A stretch of DNA of 42,402 nt, from contig DGMY01000071.1 in NCBI GenBank assembly GCA_002388665.1, forward strand, positions 1-42,402, in the 5' to 3' direction. Positions 25,324-33,713 of this stretch are shown piece after piece (the first letter of the stretch is position 1; each line of letters starts with the position of its first letter). Origin of the DNA: Opitutia bacterium UBA4506. GTDB taxonomy: Bacteria > Verrucomicrobiota > Verrucomicrobiia > Opitutales > Puniceicoccaceae. A program made the translations under genes and the position numbers. The notes beneath the pieces are model-generated. The model made no database searches, was not told the DNA's origin, and saw nothing but the letters and a program-made list of their open reading frames with translations.

Positions 25324-26523
25324 ATGAACTCTTCTCACTCTTCGACACCGCCTCAGGTACAGGACCTAGAGGTTAAGGACCCCAATATCATTTTTGAACG
25401 GGTCTGGTCCCAACTCGTAGAGGAGATTGGTCAGGAGAAATTGGTTTTTCCCAAAGAAATCTTTTGGCTAAATGGTTCACCGGGAGCGGGTAAGGGCACG
25501 AATACCAAGTTCATCATGGATCTGCGCGACTTGATTGCGGAGCCTATTACCGTAAGCCAGCTTCTCAAGAGTCCTGAGGCTCAGAAGAGGATGGATGCAG
25601 GGCTGTTGGTCGGGGACCGTGAGGTCACGGAGTTGGTGTTTCGACGCCTTCTGGATCCCGAGTACCAACACGGGGCAATTGTAGACGGTTTTCCGCGGAC
25701 CAAAGTTCAGGTAGAGTGCGTCAAGCAGCTCTATGCTCAGTTGGATGCACTTCATCAGAAAAATTTGGGCAAGGTGAAAGGCTCCTTCCCGAAGTGCCGT
25801 TTTCACATCATCGTTCTCTTTATCGATGAGGGTGAGAGCGTGAAGCGTCAGCTGATTCGAGGACGTCAGGCCATCGTGCACAACGAGAAGGTCCGTGAGT
25901 CAGGTGTTGGCAAAATCAAGGAGGTGCGGAAGACCGACTTGAATGAGGATGCAGCCCGAGGACGCTACCGTACGTTTAAGGAGATTACCTATCACGCGTT
26001 GCGGGAGCTGCAGGAAGTTTTCCACTATCACTACATCGATGCGCAAGGTTCACTGAAAGAGGTTCAGGACCGAATCATCGAAGAGTTGCACTATCAGAGT
26101 TCGCTCGAGCTGGATGAAGATACCTACCGGAGAGTGGGGGGCTTGCCAATTGCTTCGAGCATGTCGATTCATGCACGGCAGGAGTTGGTGGACCGTCTCG
26201 ATTCCTATGAGGAGGAGAATTCCGAGTTGTTCGCGAAAGTGGTCGATGACATCCGGAGCTATTTCATGCCCATCATCAAGAGGCACGCGATTTCCGGTAT
26301 GGCCTTGGTTAATACCGAGAACGAGTTGTACCGGAATGATGTCGCGATCGCTATGTTGATCGACGTCTTCTCCGAGCGCGGGTTCCACGCAGTTGTCGAT
26401 ATTCGAAAGGTCTCTGTTCCAGTGAAATTCGATTTGCAGACGGGGGATATTCAGCTGCGAGAAAAACGGATTTACCGAGTGAGAATCAACTTCGGTGGAG
26501 CGGATATCCGCAAGCGGCGCTAG
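25324..26523 (+). CDS. Adenylate kinase-like nucleotide kinase with extra C-terminal domain
   Basis: The 399-residue protein has an adenylate kinase-type core at about 45-255: P-loop GSPGAGKGT (51-59), a segment matching the NMP-binding region (ISQLL-like VSQLLKSPEAQKRMDAG, then GDREVTELV), DGFPRT at 121-126 and a LIRGR lid-proximal arginine region near 177-181. A further 140 residues (about 260-399), rich in charged residues and containing YFMPIIKRHAISGMALVNTENE, are not part of classical adenylate kinase and were not recognised. Ordinary adenylate kinase is about 215 residues. ATG 25324 is preferred over an upstream GTG at 25108 because the intervening residues have no kinase similarity. 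Confidence 0.8.
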   Translation: MNSSHSSTPPQVQDLEVKDPNIIFERVWSQLVEEIGQEKLVFPKEIFWLNGSPGAGKGTNTKFIMDLRDLIAEPITVSQLLKSPEAQKRMDAGLLVGDREVTELVFRRLLDPEYQHGAIVDGFPRTKVQVECVKQLYAQLDALHQKNLGKVKGSFPKCRFHIIVLFIDEGESVKRQLIRGRQAIVHNEKVRESGVGKIKEVRKTDLNEDAARGRYRTFKEITYHALRELQEVFHYHYIDAQGSLKEVQDRIIEELHYQSSLELDEDTYRRVGGLPIASSMSIHARQELVDRLDSYEEENSELFAKVVDDIRSYFMPIIKRHAISGMALVNTENELYRNDVAIAMLIDVFSERGFHAVVDIRKVSVPVKFDLQTGDIQLREKRIYRVRINFGGADIRKRR

Positions 26524-26634
26524 CTACCTCCCGATCCCGCCCCGGTTCGCTCCAGTTCCGGTCCGGTATCCTTCGATCCCGATTTCGCGAATAATTGAAT
26601 AGCAGTTCTGACGGTTTCGAGGCAGGGTGGACCG

Positions 26635-27186
26635 ATGGAGTTTGATTTGCAGAAGGATCTGAAGTCCGTCCTTTTTTCGGCGGAGACCATTCAATCCCGT
26701 GTCAAAGAGTTGGCTCGGGAGATCGAGGAGTCCTGCCAAGGGGAAGAAATTACGGTGATCTCTATTATTAATGGGGCGATCATCTTTACCGCGGATTTGA
26801 TTCGGCGAGTTCGGCTCCCCGTGCGTTTGGACTGCATTCGCGCCTCCAGTTACGGGAACGAGACGCGCCCTGTGCACGCTCCCAAGATTATCGATTCGGT
26901 GCGCTTGGATGTCGAGGGGCGGCACGTCCTCCTCGTGGATGACATTCTCGACACCGGTAATACGCTGCGAACCGTTCGAAATGAATTGATGGAGTGCAGT
27001 CCAGCCTCCGTCCGTACTTGCGTGCTTCTCGATAAAAAAGCGAGGCGGTCGGTCGATTTCGAAGCCGATCTCGTGGGATTTGAAATCCCCGATGAGTTTG
27101 TGGTCGGGTACGGGCTGGATTTTGCCGAGCGCTATCGCCACTTGCCCTGTATTGGAGTGCTCAAGGAAGAGCTTCAAGAGCTGTAG
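26635..27186 (+). CDS. hpt: Hypoxanthine phosphoribosyltransferase
   Basis: The 183-residue purine-salvage enzyme transfers phosphoribose from PRPP to hypoxanthine (and often guanine). VISIINGAIIF, the flexible-loop region RASSYGNE, the PRPP motif VLLVDDILDTGNTL (about 99-112) and the base-binding region DFEADLVGFEIPDEFVVGYGLDF are all present. Length is normal. It follows the adenylate kinase-like gene by 111 bp, putting two nucleotide-metabolism genes together. Confidence 0.96.
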   Translation: MEFDLQKDLKSVLFSAETIQSRVKELAREIEESCQGEEITVISIINGAIIFTADLIRRVRLPVRLDCIRASSYGNETRPVHAPKIIDSVRLDVEGRHVLLVDDILDTGNTLRTVRNELMECSPASVRTCVLLDKKARRSVDFEADLVGFEIPDEFVVGYGLDFAERYRHLPCIGVLKEELQEL

Positions 27187-27349
27187 TACTCTTGTCGCTT
27201 GTGTTGTCTCCCGGGAGAAGCATGGAAAATCAGCTCGATTGCCCCACAGGCAGCTGGAATCTCCCTCCATTGCTCTCAAACAGCACCCTAGGGTTTCCTC
27301 TTGTCAGACGCTGGGGAAGGTCCTAACTTTACAATCAACGCTTTAGCTT

Positions 27350-28000
27350 ATGGCTTATCCCCGCAATTCTTCGCGCTCTGCATTCACTCTTGTGGAGCTA
27401 CTTGTCGTCTTGGGCATCATGGCCCTGTTTGTCGGCGTGTTCTCGACTGCTTTACGTCCGGGCAGTCCGACTGTAGCGGTCGAAGGTGCCCAGGCGCAGA
27501 TGGCATCGCTTCTGACCCAGGCCAGGGGAGTTGCCGCTCTTAAAAATGCGCCGGCGCGTTTGATCATTCACAATGATAACACGAACCCCGACCGCTACCT
27601 GCGTTTCGCTGGGATCGTGTATGCTGAGGACGAAAACGACAACGGCACGATTGAGAATACGGAGTGGCTGCCGGCGACCGATGGGATCACTTTGCCGAAG
27701 TTCACTTACGCGTATGTCGACGATTTCGCCAATATGGACCTGACAGGAGGTTCGATTGAGTACATTTCGAACACTTCGGAGGATTACGCCTTTATCGAGT
27801 TTAATCCCAATGGCACAGTTAGTAAGGTGAACGGTGCATCCCCTCGGCTGGCTGTTAGTTCGGGTCAACCCAATCAGGACGGGTCAATTACGCGTGGGGA
27901 TGAGGATGGAAATGTTTCGAATGTCCGGGGTGCTATCGTTCGCATCTATGGTTCGTTTGTACTGTTGAATGAGCCGGATGCCTTCCCCAGTGAGAGTTAA
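27350..28000 (+). CDS. Prepilin-type protein, GspH-like
   Basis: The 216-residue protein begins with a short basic leader and the cleavage/methylation motif S-AFTLVELLVVLGIMALF, then one transmembrane helix and a soluble beta-rich domain (IIHNDN..., YLRFAGIVYAED). The residue before the cleavage site is Ser rather than the usual Gly, which could reduce processing. The domain resembles minor pseudopilin GspH/FimT. It is the first of three adjacent prepilin genes; no secretin, ATPase or major pilin lies beside them. Confidence 0.85.
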   Translation: MAYPRNSSRSAFTLVELLVVLGIMALFVGVFSTALRPGSPTVAVEGAQAQMASLLTQARGVAALKNAPARLIIHNDNTNPDRYLRFAGIVYAEDENDNGTIENTEWLPATDGITLPKFTYAYVDDFANMDLTGGSIEYISNTSEDYAFIEFNPNGTVSKVNGASPRLAVSSGQPNQDGSITRGDEDGNVSNVRGAIVRIYGSFVLLNEPDAFPSES

Positions 28001-28019
28001 TTTTAAAGGGAATATTTTG

Positions 28020-28574
28020 ATGGAGAAAAGTAGTAATCCGAAACGTGATGGGGGCTTTTCTCTCGTCGAGGTAGTGTTGGCGATCGGGGTGTTTGCACTT
28101 ACGATTGTGGCGGTGATTGGCCTTCTCGGCCCTATCGCACAGCAGGTCAGGGATCTTCAGGATACGAAGGTGGCCAACAGTCTCCCCTCACCGATCCGGG
28201 AGGAGTTGAATCGGATCGGGTTTCAATACTTTGTGGACGATGCATTCACTGAGACAGAAAATCTTCCCACTTCCTTGGTTGCCTCGATGGATGGTTCCCG
28301 GGTCATCGGATACACGGGTGATTTTAGTAATTTAGGTACCGTCATCCCACGTGACGGTGTGACTCCCACCGGAATCGATGTGAATGATCAGTATTTTGCG
28401 ATCGAACTGACCGAGGGGACTGGAAATCTCGATTACAACGCAGGGGATGCCCACGTCGCATTCCTCGTCGAGATTTCTTGGCCTTATCGCCTTCCGGACG
28501 GCACGATTGTCGACTTGGAAGATCGCCAGACTTTTGAATACCCCACGGCAATTGTTGTCGGAGAACCTTTTTGA
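28020..28574 (+). CDS. Prepilin-type protein, GspI/PilV-like
   Basis: The 184-residue protein has a short leader, the motif GG-FSLVEVVLAIGVFALTIVAVIGLL and a C-terminal domain ending TFEYPTAIVVGEPF. Its size and order between the GspH-like and GspJ-like genes fit minor pseudopilin GspI or PilV. ATG 28020 has AAGGGA nine bases upstream; an earlier frame start at 27969 overlaps the previous gene. Its TGA overlaps the next ATG by one base. Confidence 0.87.
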   Translation: MEKSSNPKRDGGFSLVEVVLAIGVFALTIVAVIGLLGPIAQQVRDLQDTKVANSLPSPIREELNRIGFQYFVDDAFTETENLPTSLVASMDGSRVIGYTGDFSNLGTVIPRDGVTPTGIDVNDQYFAIELTEGTGNLDYNAGDAHVAFLVEISWPYRLPDGTIVDLEDRQTFEYPTAIVVGEPF

Positions 28575-29503
28575 TGAAAAAACAAGCGAATCAAGGCTTT
28601 ACCCTAATCGAACTTCTGGTGGCCTCCGGAGTGACGGCCATCATTGTCGGTCTAATGATCACGATGGTGAGCAACCTGTTGACCGCCTATAATCGTAGCA
28701 GCGGAGCTCTCTCGGCCCAGAGCCAAGCGGGGTTCGTCCTCGACCAAATGGCGACCGAGCTCGAGAGTTTGGTGGTTCGGAACACCGGAGACGTCATGTT
28801 TGCGGCCACCATCAATAGCGATCTGGGAGGGTTCGACTGGGCTGATTCCGCTAAGCCCGATGGTGCCTCATTGGCTATTCCGACAGTAGCACCTGCCGAC
28901 GTGGCAGAGCCATTGGAGCCCATTGAGCAATATCGCTTCGGGAAGGAAGGTTCTTGGGTGAGGTTCATTACATCGGCGCCTTCGTTGACTGCAGATTCGG
29001 ACAGCGGTGTTCGGGCTGTAGGATATCGAATCGGGTTTGATGGCGTAACCAATGCGGACGATGCGCCAAAGCAGTATATGCTTTTCCGTAGTGAAGTTCT
29101 TGCCCGGGAAACCTTCGACGCTGGCTACAATCTGGACCCAACCACTGGAGACTACGTCGATGACGAAAAGCTTGAGTCTCATTTAAAGGATACACCCGAA
29201 GACGACATTATCGCTGGTAATGTGATCGATTTCGGGGTGCGCCTGTTTGGTGTCAATTCGGATAAAGAGCGCGAACTCCTCTTTCCTCTCGGAACCACGC
29301 CTACTGAATATCTGGCCAGTGGTAACGGGGTCGAAGAGTATCCACGCTCGGTAGAGGTGTTTATTCGAATTTTAACCCCTGAAGGTGAACGGTTGTTGAG
29401 CGCGGTCCGGGCCGGGAACTTCACCGGAGACTGGTGGGAGATCGCGATTCAGAACTCCGCCGTCTTTTCGCGGGTGATCAATATCCCTTCGCGCCCAATT
29501 TAA
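28574..29503 (+). CDS. Prepilin-type protein, GspJ/PilW-like
   Basis: The 309-residue protein has the motif QG-FTLIELLVASGVTAIIVGLM, one helix and a long soluble domain with AQSQAGFVLDQMATELESLV directly after the helix, as in GspJ/PilW. It overlaps the GspI-like stop (TGATG), so the pair is translationally coupled. Together the three could form the tip complex of a pseudopilus. The C-terminal domain is divergent. Confidence 0.87.
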   Translation: MKKQANQGFTLIELLVASGVTAIIVGLMITMVSNLLTAYNRSSGALSAQSQAGFVLDQMATELESLVVRNTGDVMFAATINSDLGGFDWADSAKPDGASLAIPTVAPADVAEPLEPIEQYRFGKEGSWVRFITSAPSLTADSDSGVRAVGYRIGFDGVTNADDAPKQYMLFRSEVLARETFDAGYNLDPTTGDYVDDEKLESHLKDTPEDDIIAGNVIDFGVRLFGVNSDKERELLFPLGTTPTEYLASGNGVEEYPRSVEVFIRILTPEGERLLSAVRAGNFTGDWWEIAIQNSAVFSRVINIPSRPI

Positions 29504-29803
29504 GCAAAGGTTGAGGTGCTCGCCATGGGTTGGCGCCGCTGGCGATCCACTATGGGCGTGCGCCGCCCACTTTGAAGCCGTCCACGACTCGGTCTTTCAT
29601 CGGCGATTGGTTGCTGCTGCTCAGGTCCTTATCGTCCAATAGTTTACGGTTTCATGGGAGAAGAGGGTCCCTGAAACTTGGGTTTGTAGGGGACGCGCTC
29701 AATGCACCGCCAAGGGTTTACTTTTGGAGAGTTGCGTCAGGTGAGGCCGTGTTTATCATGGGGGGCGTCCGTTGGATACCGAAGGTAGCGTGAAGGAGCA
29801 CTT
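29504..29803 (+). other. 300-bp gap before mgtE; nothing firm
   Basis: An 87-codon frame (29530-29793) has no family resemblance and unlikely composition. GGTGAGGC at 29740-29747 matches one block of the Mg-sensing M-box riboswitch, but only 56 nt remain before the mgtE ATG and the other conserved blocks were not found. An AAGGAG before the ATG is a good ribosome binding site. Confidence 0.3.
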
Positions 29804-31168
29804 ATGAATTCGAAAGAGAGAGAATTTGATCGCGAGAAGATTGGGAGTATCATTCGAGCGAAAGATGTCCAGGGTGCCGAGCTGTACCTTAAAGAACTTC
29901 CTTTGTCCGAGCGGGCTCGTCTTCTCTCCCGGTTGAACGAGGCTGACCGCGAACAGTTATTCGGTCTGCTCGATGCGGAGTTTTCAGCTGAGATCATTCA
30001 GAGTCTGGGAGAAGCACAGTCGATCGAGATCTTGGAATCGGTGGATGCGGACCTGGCTGCCCGGGTCATTGATTTAGTGCCCAGCGATGATCAGGCCGAT
30101 TTGTTGTCCGGAGTCGATCATGAGGTCGCCGAACAGATCCTCGCTGCGATGAGTCCCGAAGAGGCCGTAGATGCCCGGGAGCTCATGAAGTACCCCTGGG
30201 ATACTGCGGGGGGAATGATGGTGACCGAGTATCTCGCCTATCGGGAAACGACGACCGTCCGTGATGTGGCCGACGATATGCGGTCCAATCGGGATCGCTA
30301 TGCGAACTTTGATATTCAGTATGTCTATGTGATAGATGCCGAAGATCGGCTCTTGGGGGTCTTGCGGTTGCGGGATCTGGTCTTGGCCAGACAGGACGAG
30401 CGCGTGGTGACATTGATGATCCGCAACCCCGTCTCGGTGATTGTGACAGCCGGGCTGCACGATCTATATCAGCTGTTTGCGAACCATTCTTTCCTCGGGC
30501 TTCCGGTGATAGGCCATCGAGGGGAGCTGCTGGGGGTGTTGGAGCGGTCGGCTGTTGAAGAATCCATGAGCGAGGAGGCCACCGAAAACTACTTGAAGGT
30601 GGCCGGCTTGCAGGGGAACGAGGAGCTTCGCTCGATGGCGCTTTTCACTCGCTCCCGCCGCCGACTGTCGTGGCTGTCGATCAACATCGTGCTCAATGTG
30701 ATCGCTGCGAGCGTCATCGCGGTCAATCAGGATGTGCTGGCTAAGGTGACCGTCTTGGCGGTTTTCTTACCGATTATTTCGGATATGAGCGGTTGCTCGG
30801 GGAATCAGGCAATCGGGGTGAGCGTACGGGAATTGACGTTGGGGTTGGTCAAGCCGAAGGAATTGCGCCGGGTCTTTTTTAAAGAGCTGGGGGTCGGTCT
30901 GATGAACGGCTTTTTTCTAGGCTTACTGGTTGCGGCGGCTGGAGCCATCTGGCAAAGCAACCTTTGGTTTGGCGCGGTGGTAGGAGTCGCATTGATGCTG
31001 AATACCGTCGTGGCCGTCTTGATTGGTGGATTGGTCCCGTTGATTCTGAAGCGTTTTAATATGGATCCGGCACTCGCTTCGGGTCCGATTCTCACGACGA
31101 TCACCGATATGTGTGGGTTCTTTTTTGTCCTCTTCTTTGCCTCCCAAATCCTGGAGAAACTCGTTTAG
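29804..31168 (+). CDS. mgtE: Magnesium transporter MgtE
   Basis: The 454-residue protein has the standard layout: N-terminal superhelical domain (about 1-130, with LPLSERARLLSRL repeats), two CBS domains (about 135-255) that sense Mg, a plug helix and five transmembrane helices (about 285-454). The pore region reads FLPIISDMSGCSGNQ; the common form is MGGNAGNQ, so Ser-Gly-Cys-Ser replaces Gly-Gly-Asn-Ala just before the conserved GNQ. The change sits near the ion pathway. AAGGAG precedes the start. Confidence 0.94.
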   Translation: MNSKEREFDREKIGSIIRAKDVQGAELYLKELPLSERARLLSRLNEADREQLFGLLDAEFSAEIIQSLGEAQSIEILESVDADLAARVIDLVPSDDQADLLSGVDHEVAEQILAAMSPEEAVDARELMKYPWDTAGGMMVTEYLAYRETTTVRDVADDMRSNRDRYANFDIQYVYVIDAEDRLLGVLRLRDLVLARQDERVVTLMIRNPVSVIVTAGLHDLYQLFANHSFLGLPVIGHRGELLGVLERSAVEESMSEEATENYLKVAGLQGNEELRSMALFTRSRRRLSWLSINIVLNVIAASVIAVNQDVLAKVTVLAVFLPIISDMSGCSGNQAIGVSVRELTLGLVKPKELRRVFFKELGVGLMNGFFLGLLVAAAGAIWQSNLWFGAVVGVALMLNTVVAVLIGGLVPLILKRFNMDPALASGPILTTITDMCGFFFVLFFASQILEKLV

Positions 31169-31173
31169 TTCCA

Positions 31174-31292
31174 TTTGGAGGCGCGGGGCGGTGCGAAGTG
31201 AAACGCAGCTGGGAGGCGAATGCCGACCTACCAGCGATTCCGGCGCCGTAGGCGCTTTTGCTAAGCAAAAATCCCCTCGTTGTAAAACGAAG
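31174..31292. repeat. Tandem repeat unit 1 (119 bp), carries tRNA-Cys 3' end copy
   Basis: The unit is identical to unit 2 at 117 of 119 positions. Its first 18 bases equal 31412-31429, of which 16 are the CCA, discriminator, acceptor 3' strand and T-stem 3' strand of the neighbouring tRNA-Cys. It holds three short hairpins: GCGCC-GTA-GGCGC, TTTTGC-TAA-GCAAAA and TCGTT-GTAA-AACGA. It begins 5 bp after the mgtE stop. Confidence 0.95.
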
Positions 31293-31411
31293 TTTGGAGG
31301 CGCGGGGCGGTGCGAAGTGAAACGCAGCTGGGAGGCGAACGCCGACCTACCAGCGATTCCGGCGCCGTAGGCGCTTTTGCTAAGCAAAAATCCCCTCGCT
31401 GTAAAACGAAG
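31293..31411. repeat. Tandem repeat unit 2 (119 bp), abuts tRNA-Cys
   Basis: Direct copy of the preceding unit with two differences (T to C in each case). One of them weakens the third hairpin (TCGCT instead of TCGTT). The unit ends exactly where the genuine tRNA-Cys 3' sequence begins. Confidence 0.95.
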
Positions 31412-31413
31412 TT

Positions 31414-31488
31414 TGGAGGCGCGGGGCGGAATCGAACCGCCGAGTAGAGGATTTGCAGTCCACGGCCTTACCACTTGGCTACCGCGCC
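31414..31488 (-). tRNA. tRNA-Cys (anticodon GCA)
   Basis: Minus-strand cloverleaf with acceptor GGCGCGG/CCGCGCC, discriminator T, anticodon loop CTGCAAA (GCA), T-arm GGCGG-TTCGATT-CCGCC and an encoded CCA at 31414-31416. The 119-bp repeats lie directly beyond its 3' end. Confidence 0.96.
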
Positions 31489-31615
31489 ATCACAAAGGTA
31501 CAGACATTTGAGATATTTCCATCGATGACAAGAAAAAAGCCGCCTGTACTCGCTGAAGTTTTACTCTGGTGGCATCGGTCGGATGAATCGAGGCCTCCGC
31601 GGGGACTGACGATTC

Positions 31616-32497
31616 CTACGGGGCGACAGTGTTGCGGAAGGTGATTTCGTAGGTTCGAGCGGCTTGAGGGGGAGGCCGGTCGACTTTTCCAACGGTTCGG
31701 AATACTTGGAGAATTGAATTGTCGAAGAGCGAATTTCCTGAGGAGCGGACAATTCGAGCGTGGGAGAGTGTACCATCTCGGTTCACGCGGAAACTCACGT
31801 CGGCTCGTAACACTCTGCCAGACAGGCTTGGTGGGCTTATCCATGCGGCGTTCAAGCGGGCGACAAGGGCCTGTCCGTACGTCATCAGTACCCGTTTTTC
31901 GGCCGCGCTCAGTCCCGCTGCGAGTTCCCGATCGCTCGAGGAGAAGAGGCTGTCGAGAGAGCTACTGTCGACGGTGATCTTGGGAACCTCCGGTGCCGGT
32001 CTGCGGGGTTCGGTTGTTCTTGTGGGTTTGGGTTTTCCGTGCTGCTTGATGAATTCCTCATAAGAGACTTTCCGGGGCTCCGGTTTAGGCTCTGGCTTTG
32101 GGGGTTCCGGCTCCGGCTTCGGGCGTTCGGGCTCGGGCTCAGGCTCAGGTTCAGGCTCGGGTTCGGGTTCGGGTTTCGGCGGCTCCGGCTTTTTGATTCG
32201 GATTGCTTTAAGAGCCTCTTCGGGCATCAGAATCAAGGTGGACCGATCCAGGTCGATCTGAACTAGTTGATCCTTTTCCGCCTCGGGTTCCTGTTCCGAG
32301 GAAAGGTCCGGTGGAGGGGGTGGGGGTGGCACGCGCATCGAGGTCTGCACCGCCTGGATCTCTTCTTCGCAGGAGATGAGTGACCCCAGAAGAAGGATTC
32401 CTACAAGCCCGAAATGAGTCCCTGAAACCCACTTGAACACGGTTTTGTACAGGGAGCCGTCCTTGTCGGAATTGCGGGCCTTGGGGATCTTAGCCAT
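31616..32497 (-). CDS. TonB/TolA-like energy transducer
   Basis: The 293-residue protein has an N-terminal helix (about 23-42), a Pro-rich stretch and a Glu-Pro repeat region (about 105-150, EPEPEP) that would span the periplasm. Its C-terminal domain (about 200-293) includes RLNAAWISPPSL and VSFRVNRDGTLSHARIVRSSGN, the TonB C-terminal fold that contacts outer-membrane partners. It overlaps exbD by 8 bp. Which receptor or Tol-Pal partner it serves cannot be told; no TonB-dependent receptor, TolB or Pal is in the window. TolA is an alternative reading. Confidence 0.88.
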   Translation of the reverse strand: MAKIPKARNSDKDGSLYKTVFKWVSGTHFGLVGILLLGSLISCEEEIQAVQTSMRVPPPPPPPDLSSEQEPEAEKDQLVQIDLDRSTLILMPEEALKAIRIKKPEPPKPEPEPEPEPEPEPEPERPKPEPEPPKPEPKPEPRKVSYEEFIKQHGKPKPTRTTEPRRPAPEVPKITVDSSSLDSLFSSSDRELAAGLSAAEKRVLMTYGQALVARLNAAWISPPSLSGRVLRADVSFRVNRDGTLSHARIVRSSGNSLFDNSILQVFRTVGKVDRPPPQAARTYEITFRNTVAP

Positions 32498-32900
32498 CGG
32501 TGTAGGAAACTACCACTCGGGTGAGTCCTTGCTTGCGTAGGATTTCCAGTACCTCGGCGACACTTCCATACCGTACTTCGCGGTCGCCGCGAACGATGAA
32601 TACACGATCGTTCCCATAGCCACTGAGGATTTGTGATAGAGCTTCACTGTCGACTGGGTCACTTCCCATGAAGAAAGCGCCATTGCTATCGATCGAAATT
32701 TGAACCGGATCTTTGGGGGCCTCGCGGATGATCTCCTCGGATTGAACCAGGTTCGGTAGCTGGACCGGGACGGGTTGTTCGAGCAGAGGAGTGGTGATGA
32801 TGAAAATGATGAGCAGCGCAAACGCGATATCGAGAAGGGGGGTCACGTTGATTTCCGACATCGCGCCCAATTCGCGCTTCTTCTGGAATCGATTGGCCAT
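32490..32900 (-). CDS. ExbD/TolR biopolymer transport protein
   Basis: The 136-residue protein has one transmembrane helix with the proton-relay Asp in NVTPLLDIAFALLIIFIIT (about residues 18-36), then the periplasmic domain with IRGDREVRYGSVAEVLEIL. It partners ExbB to use the proton gradient. ATG 32900 is 10 nt after the exbB stop; the longer frame to 32969 overlaps exbB and lacks similarity. Confidence 0.93.
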   Translation of the reverse strand: MANRFQKKRELGAMSEINVTPLLDIAFALLIIFIITTPLLEQPVPVQLPNLVQSEEIIREAPKDPVQISIDSNGAFFMGSDPVDSEALSQILSGYGNDRVFIVRGDREVRYGSVAEVLEILRKQGLTRVVVSYTDG

Positions 32901-32910
32901 ACCGACTGTC

Positions 32911-33600
32911 TTAGCGGGATTCGAGCTCGAGGCGGTCAGCGACCGAGCTCGCGAAATTTTCCAGTTCAACCGTCATGGATCGAACTCGCGATAGGAGATA
33001 GTTGTACCCGACCACAGAGGGTAGGGCGACGACTAGACCTGCCACGGTGGTCAGTAGGGCACCCGAGACGCCGGGGGCGAGACTTTTCAAGGTGGCTGAA
33101 CCCTCCATGGCGACCCCACCGAATGAGTCCATGACCCCCCAGACTGTTCCGAGTAGGCCGAGAAAGGGAGCGACGGTTACGATACTGGCGAGCATCACCA
33201 TCTTCTTCTCGTAGTCGTGCGTCTTGAGGGCGAGGACACGGTGGAGGGCGTTCTCGATCTGTCCCTTGCGCTTAACCTGGTCGGCTTCGCTCGTGCCGTC
33301 CCAGCGATAGAAGGCCTGGATCGCGGCTAGTACCAGAGTCGAGTAGGGACTCTTCCGGGTTTGAAGTGTGGTGAGGTCGAGATCGACGAGCGCTTGGCCC
33401 TGTTGGTTCAGGGATTTCTCGAATCGTTTATTGGAGAGGTGTACCCGCTTCAGGTCCAGCCCTTTGGCCAACATATAGGTCCAGGCTACGATGCTACTTC
33501 CCCCCAATAGAAGAATGATCCCCTTCCCAGCCAGATTCGACAGGAAGAAGTAGGTTATCAGGGAAGGATCGGATGCTGCAATAATTTCGGTGGCGATCAT
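32911..33600 (-). CDS. ExbB/TolQ proton channel
   Basis: The 229-residue inner-membrane protein has three helices and the signature APFLGLLGTVWGVMDSF, followed by APGVSGALLTTVAGLVVALPSVVGYN. It forms a pentamer around ExbD and drives the TonB-like protein two genes on. ATG 33600 (MIATEI) is taken; the frame remains open to 33642. The gene is divergent from the PfkB-family kinase. Confidence 0.93.
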   Translation of the reverse strand: MIATEIIAASDPSLITYFFLSNLAGKGIILLLGGSSIVAWTYMLAKGLDLKRVHLSNKRFEKSLNQQGQALVDLDLTTLQTRKSPYSTLVLAAIQAFYRWDGTSEADQVKRKGQIENALHRVLALKTHDYEKKMVMLASIVTVAPFLGLLGTVWGVMDSFGGVAMEGSATLKSLAPGVSGALLTTVAGLVVALPSVVGYNYLLSRVRSMTVELENFASSVADRLELESR

Positions 33601-33713
33601 AGTGGAAAGGCTCTTCGTCTGGATAGGACATTGTCCACCCATGGCTCAACTGTAAAACGCCATTTGCGGGAAATTGATTTGCCGGGGAGAGAGGGATTCG
33701 TTTTCTTCTCGGG

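Noticed and set aside
29740..29747. GGTGAGGC block before mgtE, as in the M-box Mg riboswitch
   Set aside because: Only 56 nt lie between it and the ATG, and the other conserved M-box blocks are missing.
29530..29793. 87-codon frame before mgtE
   Set aside because: Composition is unlike neighbouring genes and no family resemblance was seen.
30923..31474. 183-codon minus-strand frame across the mgtE end and the repeats
   Set aside because: It is antisense to mgtE, and most of its product comes from reading the 119-bp repeat units in two frames.
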